From Castanea sativa (taxonomy: Eukaryota > Streptophyta > Magnoliopsida > Fagales > Fagaceae), in assembly GCF_040712315.1 (NCBI RefSeq), contig NC_134015.1, positions 5,603,945 to 5,667,944 on the forward strand: a DNA stretch of 64,000 nucleotides, in the 5' to 3' direction. The translations under genes were made by a program, and so were the position numbers. The notes under the pieces were generated by a model. That model worked only from the letters and a program-made list of their open reading frames with translations, was not told the origin of the DNA and ran no database searches. Below, piece by piece: positions 35,202-46,322 of the stretch (the stretch's first letter is position 1; every line of letters starts with the position of its first letter).

Positions 35202-36695
35202 ATGGAGCAACAACAGCAACTTCTACATTTTTGCGATTCAAATCATCCCTTGGTCTACCTTCCAGACTACAGAGGTGGAGCTACTTGTTGTGGGTGCCAA
35301 GAATCAATTTATGGTCCTACCTACTTATGTCCAAATTTCGAATGCAATAGTTCCTACATGCATCATAAATCATGTGCGGAAGTACCTCTTGGGTTGCACC
35401 ATCCCTTGCACCCATTACATCCTCTTATTCTTTTTGACGAAAAAACTGGTTATCTTGAGAAAGAAAAGAGCAGATGCCAAGTCTGTAATGAATCTCGGGA
35501 AGAATACACCTATCGCTGTTACCGTTGCGACTTCAACCTTCACATCAAATGTGCTGTTTTGCAACTTGAAGTTGAATTCCACGACCACCCATTGACTCCC
35601 TTTTGGAAGGGGATCACGTTCACTTGCGACATATGCGGCAAAGAAGACAAGGGCCGGCCCTATCTTTGTGCCACATGCTGTTTTTTTATTCATAGAAGTT
35701 GCACTTCTTTCCGACGCAGACTCAAGGTTGTACGTCACAAACATCCCCTCCACATCACCCATTCTTCTTTTGAACTCCGTGAATCCGACTCCCGATTTTG
35801 TCAACTCTGTGTTCAAAAGGTGGACACGCGCTACGGCCTTTATTATTGCTCCAAATGCGATTTCGTTGCCCACCTCAATTGCGCTATAGACAAGAGAAAC
35901 AGGGAGGACATAAATTTGCTGGAACTTAAAGATGGGGAGAACGAAGATGAAGAGCTGGATCAATTTGTTGAGTCAGTGGCAGCTTACAAAGTCAAAAAAA
36001 TCAAAGTGGGAGAGGACGGAACTGAAATAGCCACAGAAATTAAACACTTCAGTCATGAGCATGACTTAAAGCTTACTGATGAGGAGGTTCACAATAATGA
36101 AAAATGCGATGGGTGTATAAGAGCCATTTTCCCTCCTTTTTATAGTTGTGCCAATTGTAGCTTCTTTCTTCATAAATCTTGTGCTAATTTACCAATGAAA
36201 AAGCGAAACCCACTTCATCGCCACCCACTCACCCTCCGAAAACCGCCCTACCATATCTGGTGTAAAGCCTGTTACCAGGATTGTAATGGCTTTTTGTACA
36301 CTTGTGAGTCATGCAACTTTGATCTTGATGTTCAATGTAGTTTGGTCCCACAAATCCTTACCCATGAAGGTCATAAGCACCAACTCATCCTCTCCTACAC
36401 AAGCTTTAAACAAAGGTGCAGTAGTTGTGATTATGAAAGAAATCTCGTATTCCGTTGTACCACTTGTGAATTTGCACTTGACTTTAAATGTGCGACACTA
36501 CCACAAACCACAAGGTACGAACAACATGAGCATCCCTTCACTCTCAATTATGCAGCTGAAGATGACTCAGGTGAATATTATTGTGATATTTGTGAAGAAG
36601 AACGAAACCCAAACTATTGGTTCTACTACTGTGTAGATTGCACTTATCCTGCACATCCCAAATGTATTCTCGGGGAATATCCAAATAAGAAATAA
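35202..36695 (+). CDS. DC1 domain (Cys/His-rich C1) protein, 497 aa
   Basis: This is the only open DC1 gene in the array and lacks introns, as is usual in the family. Eight DC1 modules follow one another at about residues 8-59, 66-117, 128-170, 178-228, 282-332, 339-384, 388-434 and 441-490. Each has the H-P-L start, CxxC, and C..C.F..H..C zinc ligands. An acidic linker (about 235-275) separates modules 4 and 5. No signal peptide or membrane segment is seen. DC1 proteins are zinc-binding, with reported links to stress and hormone responses in a few members; the function of this one is unknown. The start is fixed by conservation of MEQ(Q/P)QQLLHF among four copies. The stop TAA (36693-36695) and a second TAA (36705-36707) precede a ninth module in the same frame, so the protein is shorter at the C-terminus than its ancestor. 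Confidence 0.88.
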   Translation: MEQQQQLLHFCDSNHPLVYLPDYRGGATCCGCQESIYGPTYLCPNFECNSSYMHHKSCAEVPLGLHHPLHPLHPLILFDEKTGYLEKEKSRCQVCNESREEYTYRCYRCDFNLHIKCAVLQLEVEFHDHPLTPFWKGITFTCDICGKEDKGRPYLCATCCFFIHRSCTSFRRRLKVVRHKHPLHITHSSFELRESDSRFCQLCVQKVDTRYGLYYCSKCDFVAHLNCAIDKRNREDINLLELKDGENEDEELDQFVESVAAYKVKKIKVGEDGTEIATEIKHFSHEHDLKLTDEEVHNNEKCDGCIRAIFPPFYSCANCSFFLHKSCANLPMKKRNPLHRHPLTLRKPPYHIWCKACYQDCNGFLYTCESCNFDLDVQCSLVPQILTHEGHKHQLILSYTSFKQRCSSCDYERNLVFRCTTCEFALDFKCATLPQTTRYEQHEHPFTLNYAAEDDSGEYYCDICEEERNPNYWFYYCVDCTYPAHPKCILGEYPNKK

Positions 36696-36851
36696 GGAGG
36701 CTCTTAAACATTTGATTGTTACCGACACCCCCTTACTTTCATTGAGGAAACTAAAGATCACCCTACATGTCACAAATGTAGTCTTCCTTGCAAAGAGTTG
36801 ATCTATCAATGCGCCCCATGTAATTTCCATATCCACTTTTATTGTGCATAG
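36696..36851 (+). pseudogene. Ninth DC1 module stranded behind stop codons
   Basis: Reading on in the DC1 frame past TAA gives Gly-Gly-Ser, a second TAA, then TFDCYRHPLTFIEETKDHP, CHKCSLPCKELIYQC and CNFHIHFYC, ending at TAG 36849-36851. This is a complete module of the type that commonly ends DC1 proteins. Copy A has the same two stops in the same places, so they predate the A/C duplication. Confidence 0.85.
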
Positions 36852-39650
36852 AAAGGACAAATGTAGTTTTAATTCTAATTTTTACATTTTCCTTTTGGGT
36901 GGAGCATTAATTTTTTATTGCTTAATCGAATGTGTTATTATGGCTGTCAAAAATGGGTCTCCTTCACCTTTTCTAACATTATGTTAAGGTAGTTAGTGTG
37001 AATTTCTGTTTATATCCAAATAAGTCATCTTTCCATTTTATTCTTGACATTACTTACATCATTAGTTTAGTTTTATATATTTTTGCAATCATCCTGTAGT
37101 CAAAATCTGCAACTCTAGGAGTAAAAACTCTGAATTTAACAAACAGTCATTCATTTATGCATTTTAAACTTCCCAACTAGATTTGATCCTATGTAGTTTT
37201 ATGTTTTATTTTACTAATGATTCTGTGATTAGTATTTCCTTATCTACTCCTATATTTTGTCTTTTAAAAGACCATATATACCCTGAATCGTTTCCTATGA
37301 TGTTTCTTTCTCATGTTTTATTGATGGAGTTCATAGTTAGGCTAAGTACTGTTCCAAGTGATTGTTTGATTTGGAGCAGTCTGTTGTTGCAGCATAGAAG
37401 AGATATATTACTTCGTTTTAGGAGCTGTACTTGTAAATTGAACCATTCTGTTGTATGGGCAATAGATCAAGCTATGATGTTTGAGGATTGTTTCTCTATC
37501 AGAGTTGGGAAAGTTGTATCAGTTGAGTTTGATCCATGTTAGAACTGGCGTGGTTACCTTTAGTTTTATAAATTTATCTCAAAGGACCTCCAATTTTTAT
37601 GCACCAATGATCCAATTAGTTCAGAAGCATATCTACTTGTTAGGTACCATCCCTCTACTTGTTAGCTACCATCCCTCATTTGTGACCATTTTGATGTATG
37701 TAGTGTGCGGGTAGTTGCCATGCATAGTTGCACAAATCCACATGCATATTCACTTCTATAAACATTAACCATGAAAGGATGAACCTGATTCTATAAAATT
37801 CATTGTAGACATACATTGCATTTGAATACCGTCTTAAGCATATATCTGATTTTATGCTTTCCCTTTAGCTTACTATAGAAAGAACAAATGTGGTTTTAAT
37901 TTTAATTTTTATATTTTCCTATTGAGTTGAACTTTAGTTTTTTATTGTTAAACCTAATGTGTTATTAGGGCTGTCCACTAGTGTTGTTCACTAATGGAAG
38001 CCAAGTTGCTGCCTCATTAGTAAAATAATAAACAACCTTCAAATTCAGCAACCGGAGATAAGTTTCACTCTTTCTCTCTCTCTCCCTCTTTTTTTTCTGA
38101 TTTCCTTTGTTTTGTCTTTTGTTTTTTTGGTGGAATTGTGATGGTTTTTGGCTGATCTGCTTTAGGTGGGTTCGTTTGGGTGTTTTGAACAACATTTGAG
38201 TGGATTATGGGTGAATGAGTGATTGGGAGTTGGAACATTTGCCTACTGCTGATGACATGACCATTCTGGAGTTTTTGCTGGTGTTTCATTCTGAGGGTAT
38301 CCTACCAGTTTGACAAAAGGTCTTATAGACCTCTAGTCTCAAGTTGCATCAATAAATATACAACCAAGTAAGGCTGATAACTTCAAAAATTCCTTCTTTT
38401 TTATTTTTATGATAAATTTACCTATTATTTTGTTGCAATAAAAATTATTAGTTATATGGTTATACCTAACTTACAAATTCTCTGAAGGTATATGAAATTT
38501 CTTAGAAGTAATTGCCAGTAAAAATGTGAGGTTGGACTTTTCTTCTAAAAGACGTCTACTATTTTTGTTAAATAATAGCCAATTTACCGAAATGCAACTT
38601 ATTGCATCCTTAAGTGTGGAGAAATTCTCTTAAATGGAGGTGCAGTTGTTTTCATCAAAATAACTCCTGAAATGAAGAATATAAGTTTCAAAAACATGTG
38701 AAATGTAAAGTTATGTATGGTTATATGATGTACTGTTTCATATATTCATTGTGTCTATATAGTGTTTTTATTACTAGACATAATAAGGGTCTGTTTGGAA
38801 TTCACTTATTTTACTGAAACTGAAATTTTTTTGCTAAAAGTACTGTAGATAAAGGTAAAAGTTAGTTGAAATAGTACAGTGAAACCCATGAATAGTATCA
38901 AAAAGTGCAGTGGAGCCCATAAATAGTAGCAAAAATAAGCTGAATAGTAAAATAAGTTGGCAAAAATAATTTTTGCCAAACACACACTAAGTAGAATTCA
39001 TCTGAGATTTTACTCTGTGCTTACTCATGATGAAAAGCCCACTAGTTGAAAAACATTTTGTAATTTAGCATTGTGTTAATTTTTTCAAATGATAACAGCA
39101 TGCTATTGTGTAATCTTTTAGTTTTCCATTATATATATCTGACTAGTAAGGTCCTAAGGTGTCAACATTGAAATTGATATAGTAGTGTAGCTCTTGTTAT
39201 GTTGCAACAATCCAGACTACAATTAGAGTTTTTCAGTTGTTCAAGTTTGATGTTTGTGGATAACAATGATGGGTCATAGTCATACACTGCCCATTATCTG
39301 GCTACGAATGTTGGCACTTTTAAGGTGGGTTTGTCTTTGATTGAAAAGTCTAAGACGGAGGAGTTAGGTGAATAATGGAAGAAGCAGGGGAAACAATATG
39401 ATCATTATCACTTGAAGTAGAATGCTTTGAAGAGAGAACAGAAAAAAGGTTATACTGGATCTGGGTAATGGGGTTGATCAGAATAAATATAATGGAGAAC
39501 AAGAGCTATTCTTGTCTTAAGTATTTCTGCTTGGCAGAGTTCTTTAAGTTTGGATGCTATGAGAGCTTAGATGGTGAAGATGGTTTGTGGTTTGATAGAA
39601 GCCTTAAAGATAGAGGAGTTAGATAACAGTACAAGAAATAACAATGTTAA
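36852..39650. other. Non-coding tract downstream of DC1 gene C
   Basis: It is paralogous to 3000-5760 of unit A. It contains the MITE at 38787-38987. The 119-codon frame at 37183-37542 is a diverged partner of the one at 3309 and is not called as a gene. Confidence 0.6.
38787..38987. mobile_element. Tourist-like (PIF/Harbinger) MITE, 201 bp
   Basis: The left end GGGTCTGTTTGG pairs with the right end CCAAACACACAC. TAA flanks both sides (38784-38786 and 38988-38990). Unit A reads through the same place near 5022 without it, proving insertion after the duplication or loss in A. Confidence 0.85.
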
Positions 39651-40150
39651 AAAATTCTTACTTGCCAATGAGTTATAGGTAAATTTTAGTGCAGCCTGGC
39701 CGGTAGGCATTCTTCTTGATGCTCCCATAATGAGGTACAGTACCCTGTAGTGGGCTGAGTACATTCTTCCACAGCTCACTTATCATTTGGTTCCTCATGG
39801 ACTTACCCGTGGACTTGATCGCCATTTACAGACCACAACATTTCCTAGTAATTTCTCTTGTAATAATAGTAACATATTCTGGCTCAAACTAGATCTCCTG
39901 CATTCTGCACAAACGAGTTCCAAGCCTCTTCTTCATTCAGAAAATCTGCCATGACATCTTGATTGGTCATCATTTGCCTATGCACTCCAAAGATTGTGCT
40001 GTTAGTAGGATCTTACAGTTAGCTTGGTCATCGTTTTGTGGAATTCCCACTATGCAAAAATTAATCTTGTAGGGTCAGAATTTCATAATGTTAGAGAATA
40101 AACTAAATGGTATGGTCTCTGAATGCTAGTAGAAACCAAGGGCATTGTAA
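39650..40150 (-). pseudogene. Decayed unrecognised gene, copy C
   Basis: It is the partner of 5760-6260 and 25400-25864, with frames broken by stops and indels. See the copy at 25400 for what can be read. Confidence 0.4.
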
Positions 40151-42393
40151 ATAAAAATGACAACCCAAAAAAGAAGACTTGGCATGAGATGAAAAATAAT
40201 TGAGAGAGCGCTCAATAATGGAGTCTCAACTCAACTTTGTAAATACTAACAAAGAAGGCCAGAAAATGAAGAATCATTTTGAATATGATGTTGGTGAACT
40301 TGATTAGAGGTATGTTTGCTTAAGTGGTTTGTGGAGCATAATGAATTAATGAGCCTACTAGCATTGATTCGCTTGGTATTTAGTAAAACTATCAAATTGA
40401 ATGAAGTGCGTATATATTTACATTGTTAGTAATAACTTTCAAAAGTAATACTATGGTTGTTTGACACATATGATGCTTGAAATTTTATGCTATTCGCTTA
40501 TGTCAGGAAAGAATGCTATTTGCAGTTGCACACTACGCTATACACTTGTTTTTCACACCCAATTCCTTCATTTCATGTTAAAACAGAGATCGCATTTCCT
40601 TGAATTTCTAAACTAATATTTTTTCCTTTGTTACTCAAAGTTTGAAATTGAAGTGAGTTGAAGAGCTTCTCATTTTAGCTCATTCTATAATGACTTGGTA
40701 CTTAGATCATGTCATAATCACATACATGCTATAAAATGCTATTCTAATTTATATTGGGACCCTTTTTTCCTCCCTTTTGTGAAATAGTATGTGGATTATT
40801 ATGTGGCCATTTAATTCTTAAGGCCTGATATCCAATATGGTCTTGCGTTTTTAGTTTTGAACCACGGTGACCTATTGGATTTGGACACAAGGTGTCCTCC
40901 TTTGGGCACTTTGGTGGTGGGCACTTTGGATGTTACTTTTTCTACTAATATTAGAAGATGGTGCATGCTAATTTATGTTGAGATTGACACCCTGAGATGT
41001 TTATATGTCATTGGCTATAGAAATTGAGATATGACATTTGAGCATGTGAGATATGATTTTTGGGTTCTCTAAGGGTGTCTCACAAAGTTAGTGAGCATTT
41101 TCATGGGGAATTGCACTCTTTCGTTCATATAAAGTGGTGGCTGTTTGATCAGCTGGAATTTGGACTGTCTCTTGCTGAAAGAAGTTCTTATTTGCTAATG
41201 ATTAATAGAGTTGTATCTTGGTGTATTGGTTAGAACTTCTATTCTTTTGAAGGGTGCAGCATGGATTTTTCTGGGACTGTTCCAAATATGTTAGCAATCC
41301 TTTATCCTATCAAAGTTAAGAATTGATGAATTATTCATACAAATTCTTGCTAAACGGTTGTCTGTCTTTTACCAGTCAAGTGTCTTTAATGTTTGTTGTG
41401 AGTAATAAGATCAAACCAAGGTCAATGCTTTGTTGGACCTAAACGTATTCTAAGCTCTCTTGGTTTTTAAAACTTGGTACATTAGATTATATGCAATTTT
41501 TAAAGGGCATCTGCATCATGAAGTTTGAATTGCAATCAAAATCAGTGGCCAGCAGTAATTTCATGTATGCAGCAGCAGGGCAGAAAATGCAGCTGGGGCA
41601 TTTGCAGCTGAATTGGGTGATGTTTTTAGTGACATATCAGTGTATTCATTGGAGTTTAGTTGATTGTAATAATTAGTACACATGCATGTATTAGGTGATA
41701 GATACAACTGTAACTAATTCTGTTACAGAAGTTAATTACAGCAGTAACCACTTAGCAAGGCTTGGCTGTTTGTGTGGCTAGTAGTATAAATAGCTGTAAT
41801 TCCAATTGTAAATCAGTTTTGTTGATAAATAAGAATTTCCTTTAGCCTTGTGTGCTAATAGTTAGAGATGAGTTCTATGTAGAGTGTTGTCCACCTATAA
41901 GCTTCTCTAAGCATCTCTCACTTCCTTTTTAGACTAAAGCCTAGTTAACCAACTCTATTACCTGCACCATCATCCTAACCCCATGATGATTGGTTCTTAT
42001 TATATATTCACATAAGAAGAAGAAAAGATGAAACTATCTAATGACTGGTACAACTTTTTTTTTTTTAATGAGATATTTTTTTTCATTGGTTGAGTGATTT
42101 GCTCTAATGCAATATAAAAGTTAACACTTGGAGAAAGATGATTTAGTGTCTCTCTATAAGTGGATGAGATGGTAGAACATATATACCATCAAGGTGTTGG
42201 CTTAATTCTATCCACGCTTTTCACCTATATGTTAAATGCCAGCAGATGGAAAAAGGAAGCAGACCTTCTTAATGACATAACCACTTCAAACCAAATATTA
42301 CACAATACACAATCTCAGTCAGGAGGCCAGCGCGGTGCTTAAGTCTATCACATGCCTGATTTGATATATAAAGAATAAATCCTATCAATTTGT
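40150..42393. other. Non-coding tract of unit C up to the LINE
   Basis: It is paralogous to 6260-8700 with small deletions (for example near 40920 compared with 7020-7140). No gene is recognised. Confidence 0.6.
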
Positions 42394-43745
42394 ACGTTCA
42401 GAAGGAAACCGTACCACATTAAAATCACCTCCCACACACCAAGGCACATCCCACCAACTACAAACGCCAGATAACTCCTCCCATAAGAAACATCTATCTC
42501 TATCACAATTGGGTCCATAAACACCAGTGAAAGCCCAAACAAACTGATCCACCACATTTTTGAATTTACGGGGGGCGAAGCGGCCCACCGCTTCCTCCAC
42601 CTTCTCCACAACCCTGTTGTCCCACATCAATAACACCCCACCTGAAGCACCCACAGAGCCTAAGTAGAGCCAATCCACATGTTGACCTCCCCACAAACTA
42701 CAAATGACGCCTCTATTAATCAGCTCCATCTTAGTTTCTTGCAAACAAACAATATCCGCTTTCCACATACGGATCAAATTTCTAACAGAAGACGCTTATC
42801 CGCTCATTCAACCCCTCTCACATTCCATGAAACAATTCTTAGATTCATTTAAGCACTACCACGGCCCGCTCCCTAGCAGCACTCTTACTCCTTTCGACTC
42901 ATTCTCCTCACCCAAAGAACACAATAAATTCTTTAATTCACGATGTCCTTTATGCCCGGCCTTAACCATCTTCCTCTGTGAGACTACATCAACCATCCTC
43001 TTTTTTCTTCGAGTTTCTAAAGCTAAGAGCAACACATTACTTGTTCTTGAAAACCCTCGGCGAGGTCCCAACGGATCTTTGGAAAGCTTTAATTCTATTA
43101 GTTACCCATTGAGACAATTTGGTATTATCTACATCCACGTAGCCCCTACTCTCCTCGATCGCCTCAGTTGCGGGGATTTCCATAACCCCTGGATTATTCA
43201 TTGCCCGAAGGTGCCACTTCTAGCGGTTCACCTAAAAAGTCCCAATTCAACAAACCCTCCTCGAGTCCCAATCTTTGCCCTCGACCCAACCTCGGAGTCA
43301 ACATAGCCCACAACACCATCACTCTCGAATCCCGACTAACAATTTGTCCTCGTTAACAAGAGAAGCCATTCTGGATTGATTACACCCTCGAAGCATGCGC
43401 GTCGGACACGGAAATAGGAGAACGAAAAGGCGAGAGCGGAATAACTATTTTCCTCCCATCAGAAGTTCAAGCATCCAATCTTTGGAATTACCCCATGTTC
43501 TACTCAAATTTCCAACATAATCACTAATTCTAGGACCAAAATCAAGTGGTGCTACGGTGGAAAGCTGTTCTGTCTTCTCCGAACCCACTGCTTGCTGAGA
43601 AGACTTTACCGAATCAGCCTCGAAAATCACCTCTTCCGACCCCATACCAGCCGCTACACTCGTCGGAGAACTAAAATCACCTCTTCCGACCCCATACCCC
43701 ATACCAGCCTCGAAAATCACCTCTTCCGACCCCATACCAGCCGCT
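42394..43745 (-). pseudogene. Inverted LINE 5' part: pre-endonuclease region and endonuclease
   Basis: The minus-strand frame at 42394-42777 shows the APE-type endonuclease motifs CLQETK, a GGVLLMW strand, GVYGPN and GGDFNVVRF; the rest of the domain is missing at the left edge. Upstream (higher coordinates) is HRELKNLLCS, a motif that often precedes the endonuclease in plant LINE proteins, then low-similarity ORF1-like sequence (43445-43745). Frameshifts separate these pieces. A ~35-bp block with CACCTCTTCCGACCCCATAC occurs three times at 43625-43740, next to the inversion junction. Confidence 0.8.
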
Positions 43746-46240
43746 ATGGTGGATGGAGAGTTATCCACAGATCAAGGGATCATTGAGGGGAGCATTTCTC
43801 TTTTCTATAGGCAATTATACTCTGAGAATGAGGTCCACAGACCTCTCTTGGATGAGGTTGTCTTTTCCAGCATTTCTAGGGAAGAGGCCAACTGGCTAGA
43901 CAGACCCTTTATTGAGGATGAAGTTTTTAGAGTGGTCCAAGATTTCAATGGTGATAAAGCGCCTGGTCCGGATGGTTTTACAATGGCATTTTTTCAGTCT
44001 TGTTGGGGTTTGATGAAAACGGATATTATTGATGTGTTTCATAAATTTCATGGCCATGCGGTGTTTGAAAAGTGTATCATTGCTACTTTCCTTGCTCTCA
44101 TTCCCAAGAAAATTGATCTTGTGGATGTTAAAGACTTTAGGCCTATTAGTTTGGTGGGAGGGTTGTACAAGATCATTGCTAAGGTGTTAGCCAATCGTAT
44201 GCGAAGGGTGGTTCACGGTATTATTTCGGAATCTCGGGGAACGCCTTCTTGAAAGGTCGTCGGATTTTTGGATTGTCCTTATTGCTTCGAGTGTTTAGAC
44301 GGTAGATTGAAGGCGGGGGTTCGGGGGTATTGTGCGTTTGGATATCGAGAAAGCTTACGACCATGTGAATTGGGAGTTTCTCTTGTTTTTGTTGCGGCAA
44401 TGTGGTTTTTCGGACAAGTGGAGAAGGTGGATCGGGTGTTGTATATCAGTTAAATTCTCCATTTTGATCAATGGTAGCCACTTCGACTTTTTTGGGAGTT
44501 CTAGAGGTCGAGGCAAGGTGATCGCTTTCCCCTTTTCTCTTTGATCTTGTCATGGAGGCGTTGGGCCGTATGTTGGGTCTTTGCTACGGCGGCGGGACGG
44601 TTTTACGGCATCTCAGTGGGGAAAGCAAATGTTACCTTGTTGACTGTGTCTCATTTTTTGTTTCCGGAAGATACTCTTGTTTTTAATGATGCGATAGCAG
44701 TCATATAATAGCTTTGCGCGGGATTCTTTCTAGATTTGAGGAGGTGTCAGGGCTAAAAATTAATCTAGGTAAGTCTGAGTTGGTTCCAATTGGAGATGTG
44801 CCTAATCTGCATGAGCTAGTGGAGATTTTGGGTTGTAGAGAGTCTACTCTTCCGCTAAAATATTTAGGTCTTCCGTTGGGTGCTACCTTTAGAGATAAGA
44901 CGGTTTGGAATCCTATTTTGGAGAAGATGGAGCGAAGGCTAGCTGGATGGAAGAGATTGTATTTATCTAAGGGGGGCAAGGTTACCCTTATTAAGAGTAC
45001 TCTCTCTAGCTTGCCTACTTATTTTCTTTCTCTCCTTCCTATCCCAGTTAAGGTGGCTAAGCGGATGGAGGAATTACAAAGAAATTTTCTTTGGAATGGT
45101 ATTGGTGACGATCGTAAACTTCATTTAGTGAATTGGTCTAAGGTCTGTAGGCCAGTGAAGAATGGAGGGCTAGGCATTCGGTGCTTGAGAAGGTTTAATT
45201 CTGCCCTTCTAGCCAAATGGTTGTGGCGTTATGGTGAGGAGAATGATGCCCTTTGGAGAAGGGTCATTGGGGCGAAGTATGGGAATGACTGGGGTGGTTG
45301 GTGTACAAAATGCGTAATGCAGGGCTTATGGTGTTTGTTTGTGGAAGTCCATTCGAAGGGGTTGGCTGAATTTTTCTAAGTTCCTTCGGTATGATGTGGG
45401 TGATGGTACTCGTGTGAAGTTTTGGGTTGATGTGTGGTGTGGGGATAGTCCTCTTAAGGAGGCGTTTCCAGTTATACATTATTAGTAGGACAAGGATACT
45501 TCGGTCTACGATGTTATGTGCTATGCAAATGGGAGTATTTTTTGGAACCTACAATTTCGCCGTTTTGTGAATGATCAAGAGTCACACTCTTTGGATTCGT
45601 GTATGGCTTTAATCTATTCCACAAAGGTGCGGGGTGTAGGTTCGACAAGCTTTGTTGGAAGCTAGCCGGCGGTAGTGGTTTTGTGGTGAGTGGGTATTAT
45701 CACTCCCTTTCTCCTCCCCCTTTGCCACTCCCTTCCCTTGGAAAATGATATGGCAATCGAAGGTTCCCCGGGTTGCTTTTTCTTGGACTGCTGCTTTCTA
45801 AGCAAGATTCTTACTATTGATAATCTTCGGAAAAGGCACTTTGTTGTCCTTGAGTGGTGTTTTATGTGTAAAAGGTGTGGGGAATGTTGATCATCTCCTC
45901 CTTCCTTTGTCCTATAGCTTTTGAGATGTGGTGTATGGTCTTTTGCTTGTTTGGTATTTGTTGGGTGATGCCGCAAAGGGTAGTGGATCTATTGGATTGT
46001 TGGGCTTGCAATTTCAGGCATCATCACAATATAGTGATTTGGAGGATGGTGCCGCACTGTTTGATGTGGTGTATCTGGCGGGAACGGAATTCTAGAAGTT
46101 TTGAGGGTCGCGATCGGTCCATTCTTGAGATTAAGTCTTTTTTCTTTTTTACTCTTCTGGAATGGTGTTTAGTTTTACCATCTTTTTCTTGTCTTTCCCT
46201 TCCTATTTTGCTTGATCATTGTAATTTGGTTTCTTGATGT
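43746..46240 (+). pseudogene. LINE reverse transcriptase and zf-RVT tail, broken
   Basis: Frame 1 (43746-44252) has NGDKAPGPDGFTMAFFQ and DFRPISLVGGLYKIIAKVLA, the classic non-LTR RT blocks, and ends by a 1-nt insertion in the SESR..AFLKG block. Frame 2 resumes with [13 protein letters not shown]. At 44661-44672 the catalytic FADD box reads FPED. Frame 3 (44714-45379) has KYLGLPLGA and the LSKGGK.TLIKS.L.S.P block. The tail to 46240 includes a zf-RVT-like KVPR.AFFSWTAA...C..CG...DHLLL block across frame changes. Inactive. Confidence 0.88.
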
Positions 46241-46322
46241 TTTTGCCTCTTTAGTACATTTCCTATGTACGGGGCTGTGTTCTTCTCTAATATATTTTTA
46301 TCGTTACTTATCAAAAAAAAAA

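Larger units (their letters stand above)
42394..46322. mobile_element. L1-type LINE, 5'-inverted (twin-primed), 3929 bp
   Basis: Unit A reads CAATTTGTTTATATATG at 8693-8709. In unit C the element separates CAATTTGT from TATATATGTATG. It ends in TTATCAAAAAAAAAA (A-run 46313-46322), typical of plant LINEs. The left 1.35 kb is inverted: endonuclease and upstream sequence read on the minus strand, then reverse transcriptase and a zf-RVT tail read on the plus strand from about 43746. No target duplication is visible. All frames are broken. Confidence 0.92.

Noticed and set aside
42704..43306. 200-codon plus-strand frame
   Set aside because: It is antisense to the inverted LINE endonuclease region, where the minus strand carries the recognised motifs.
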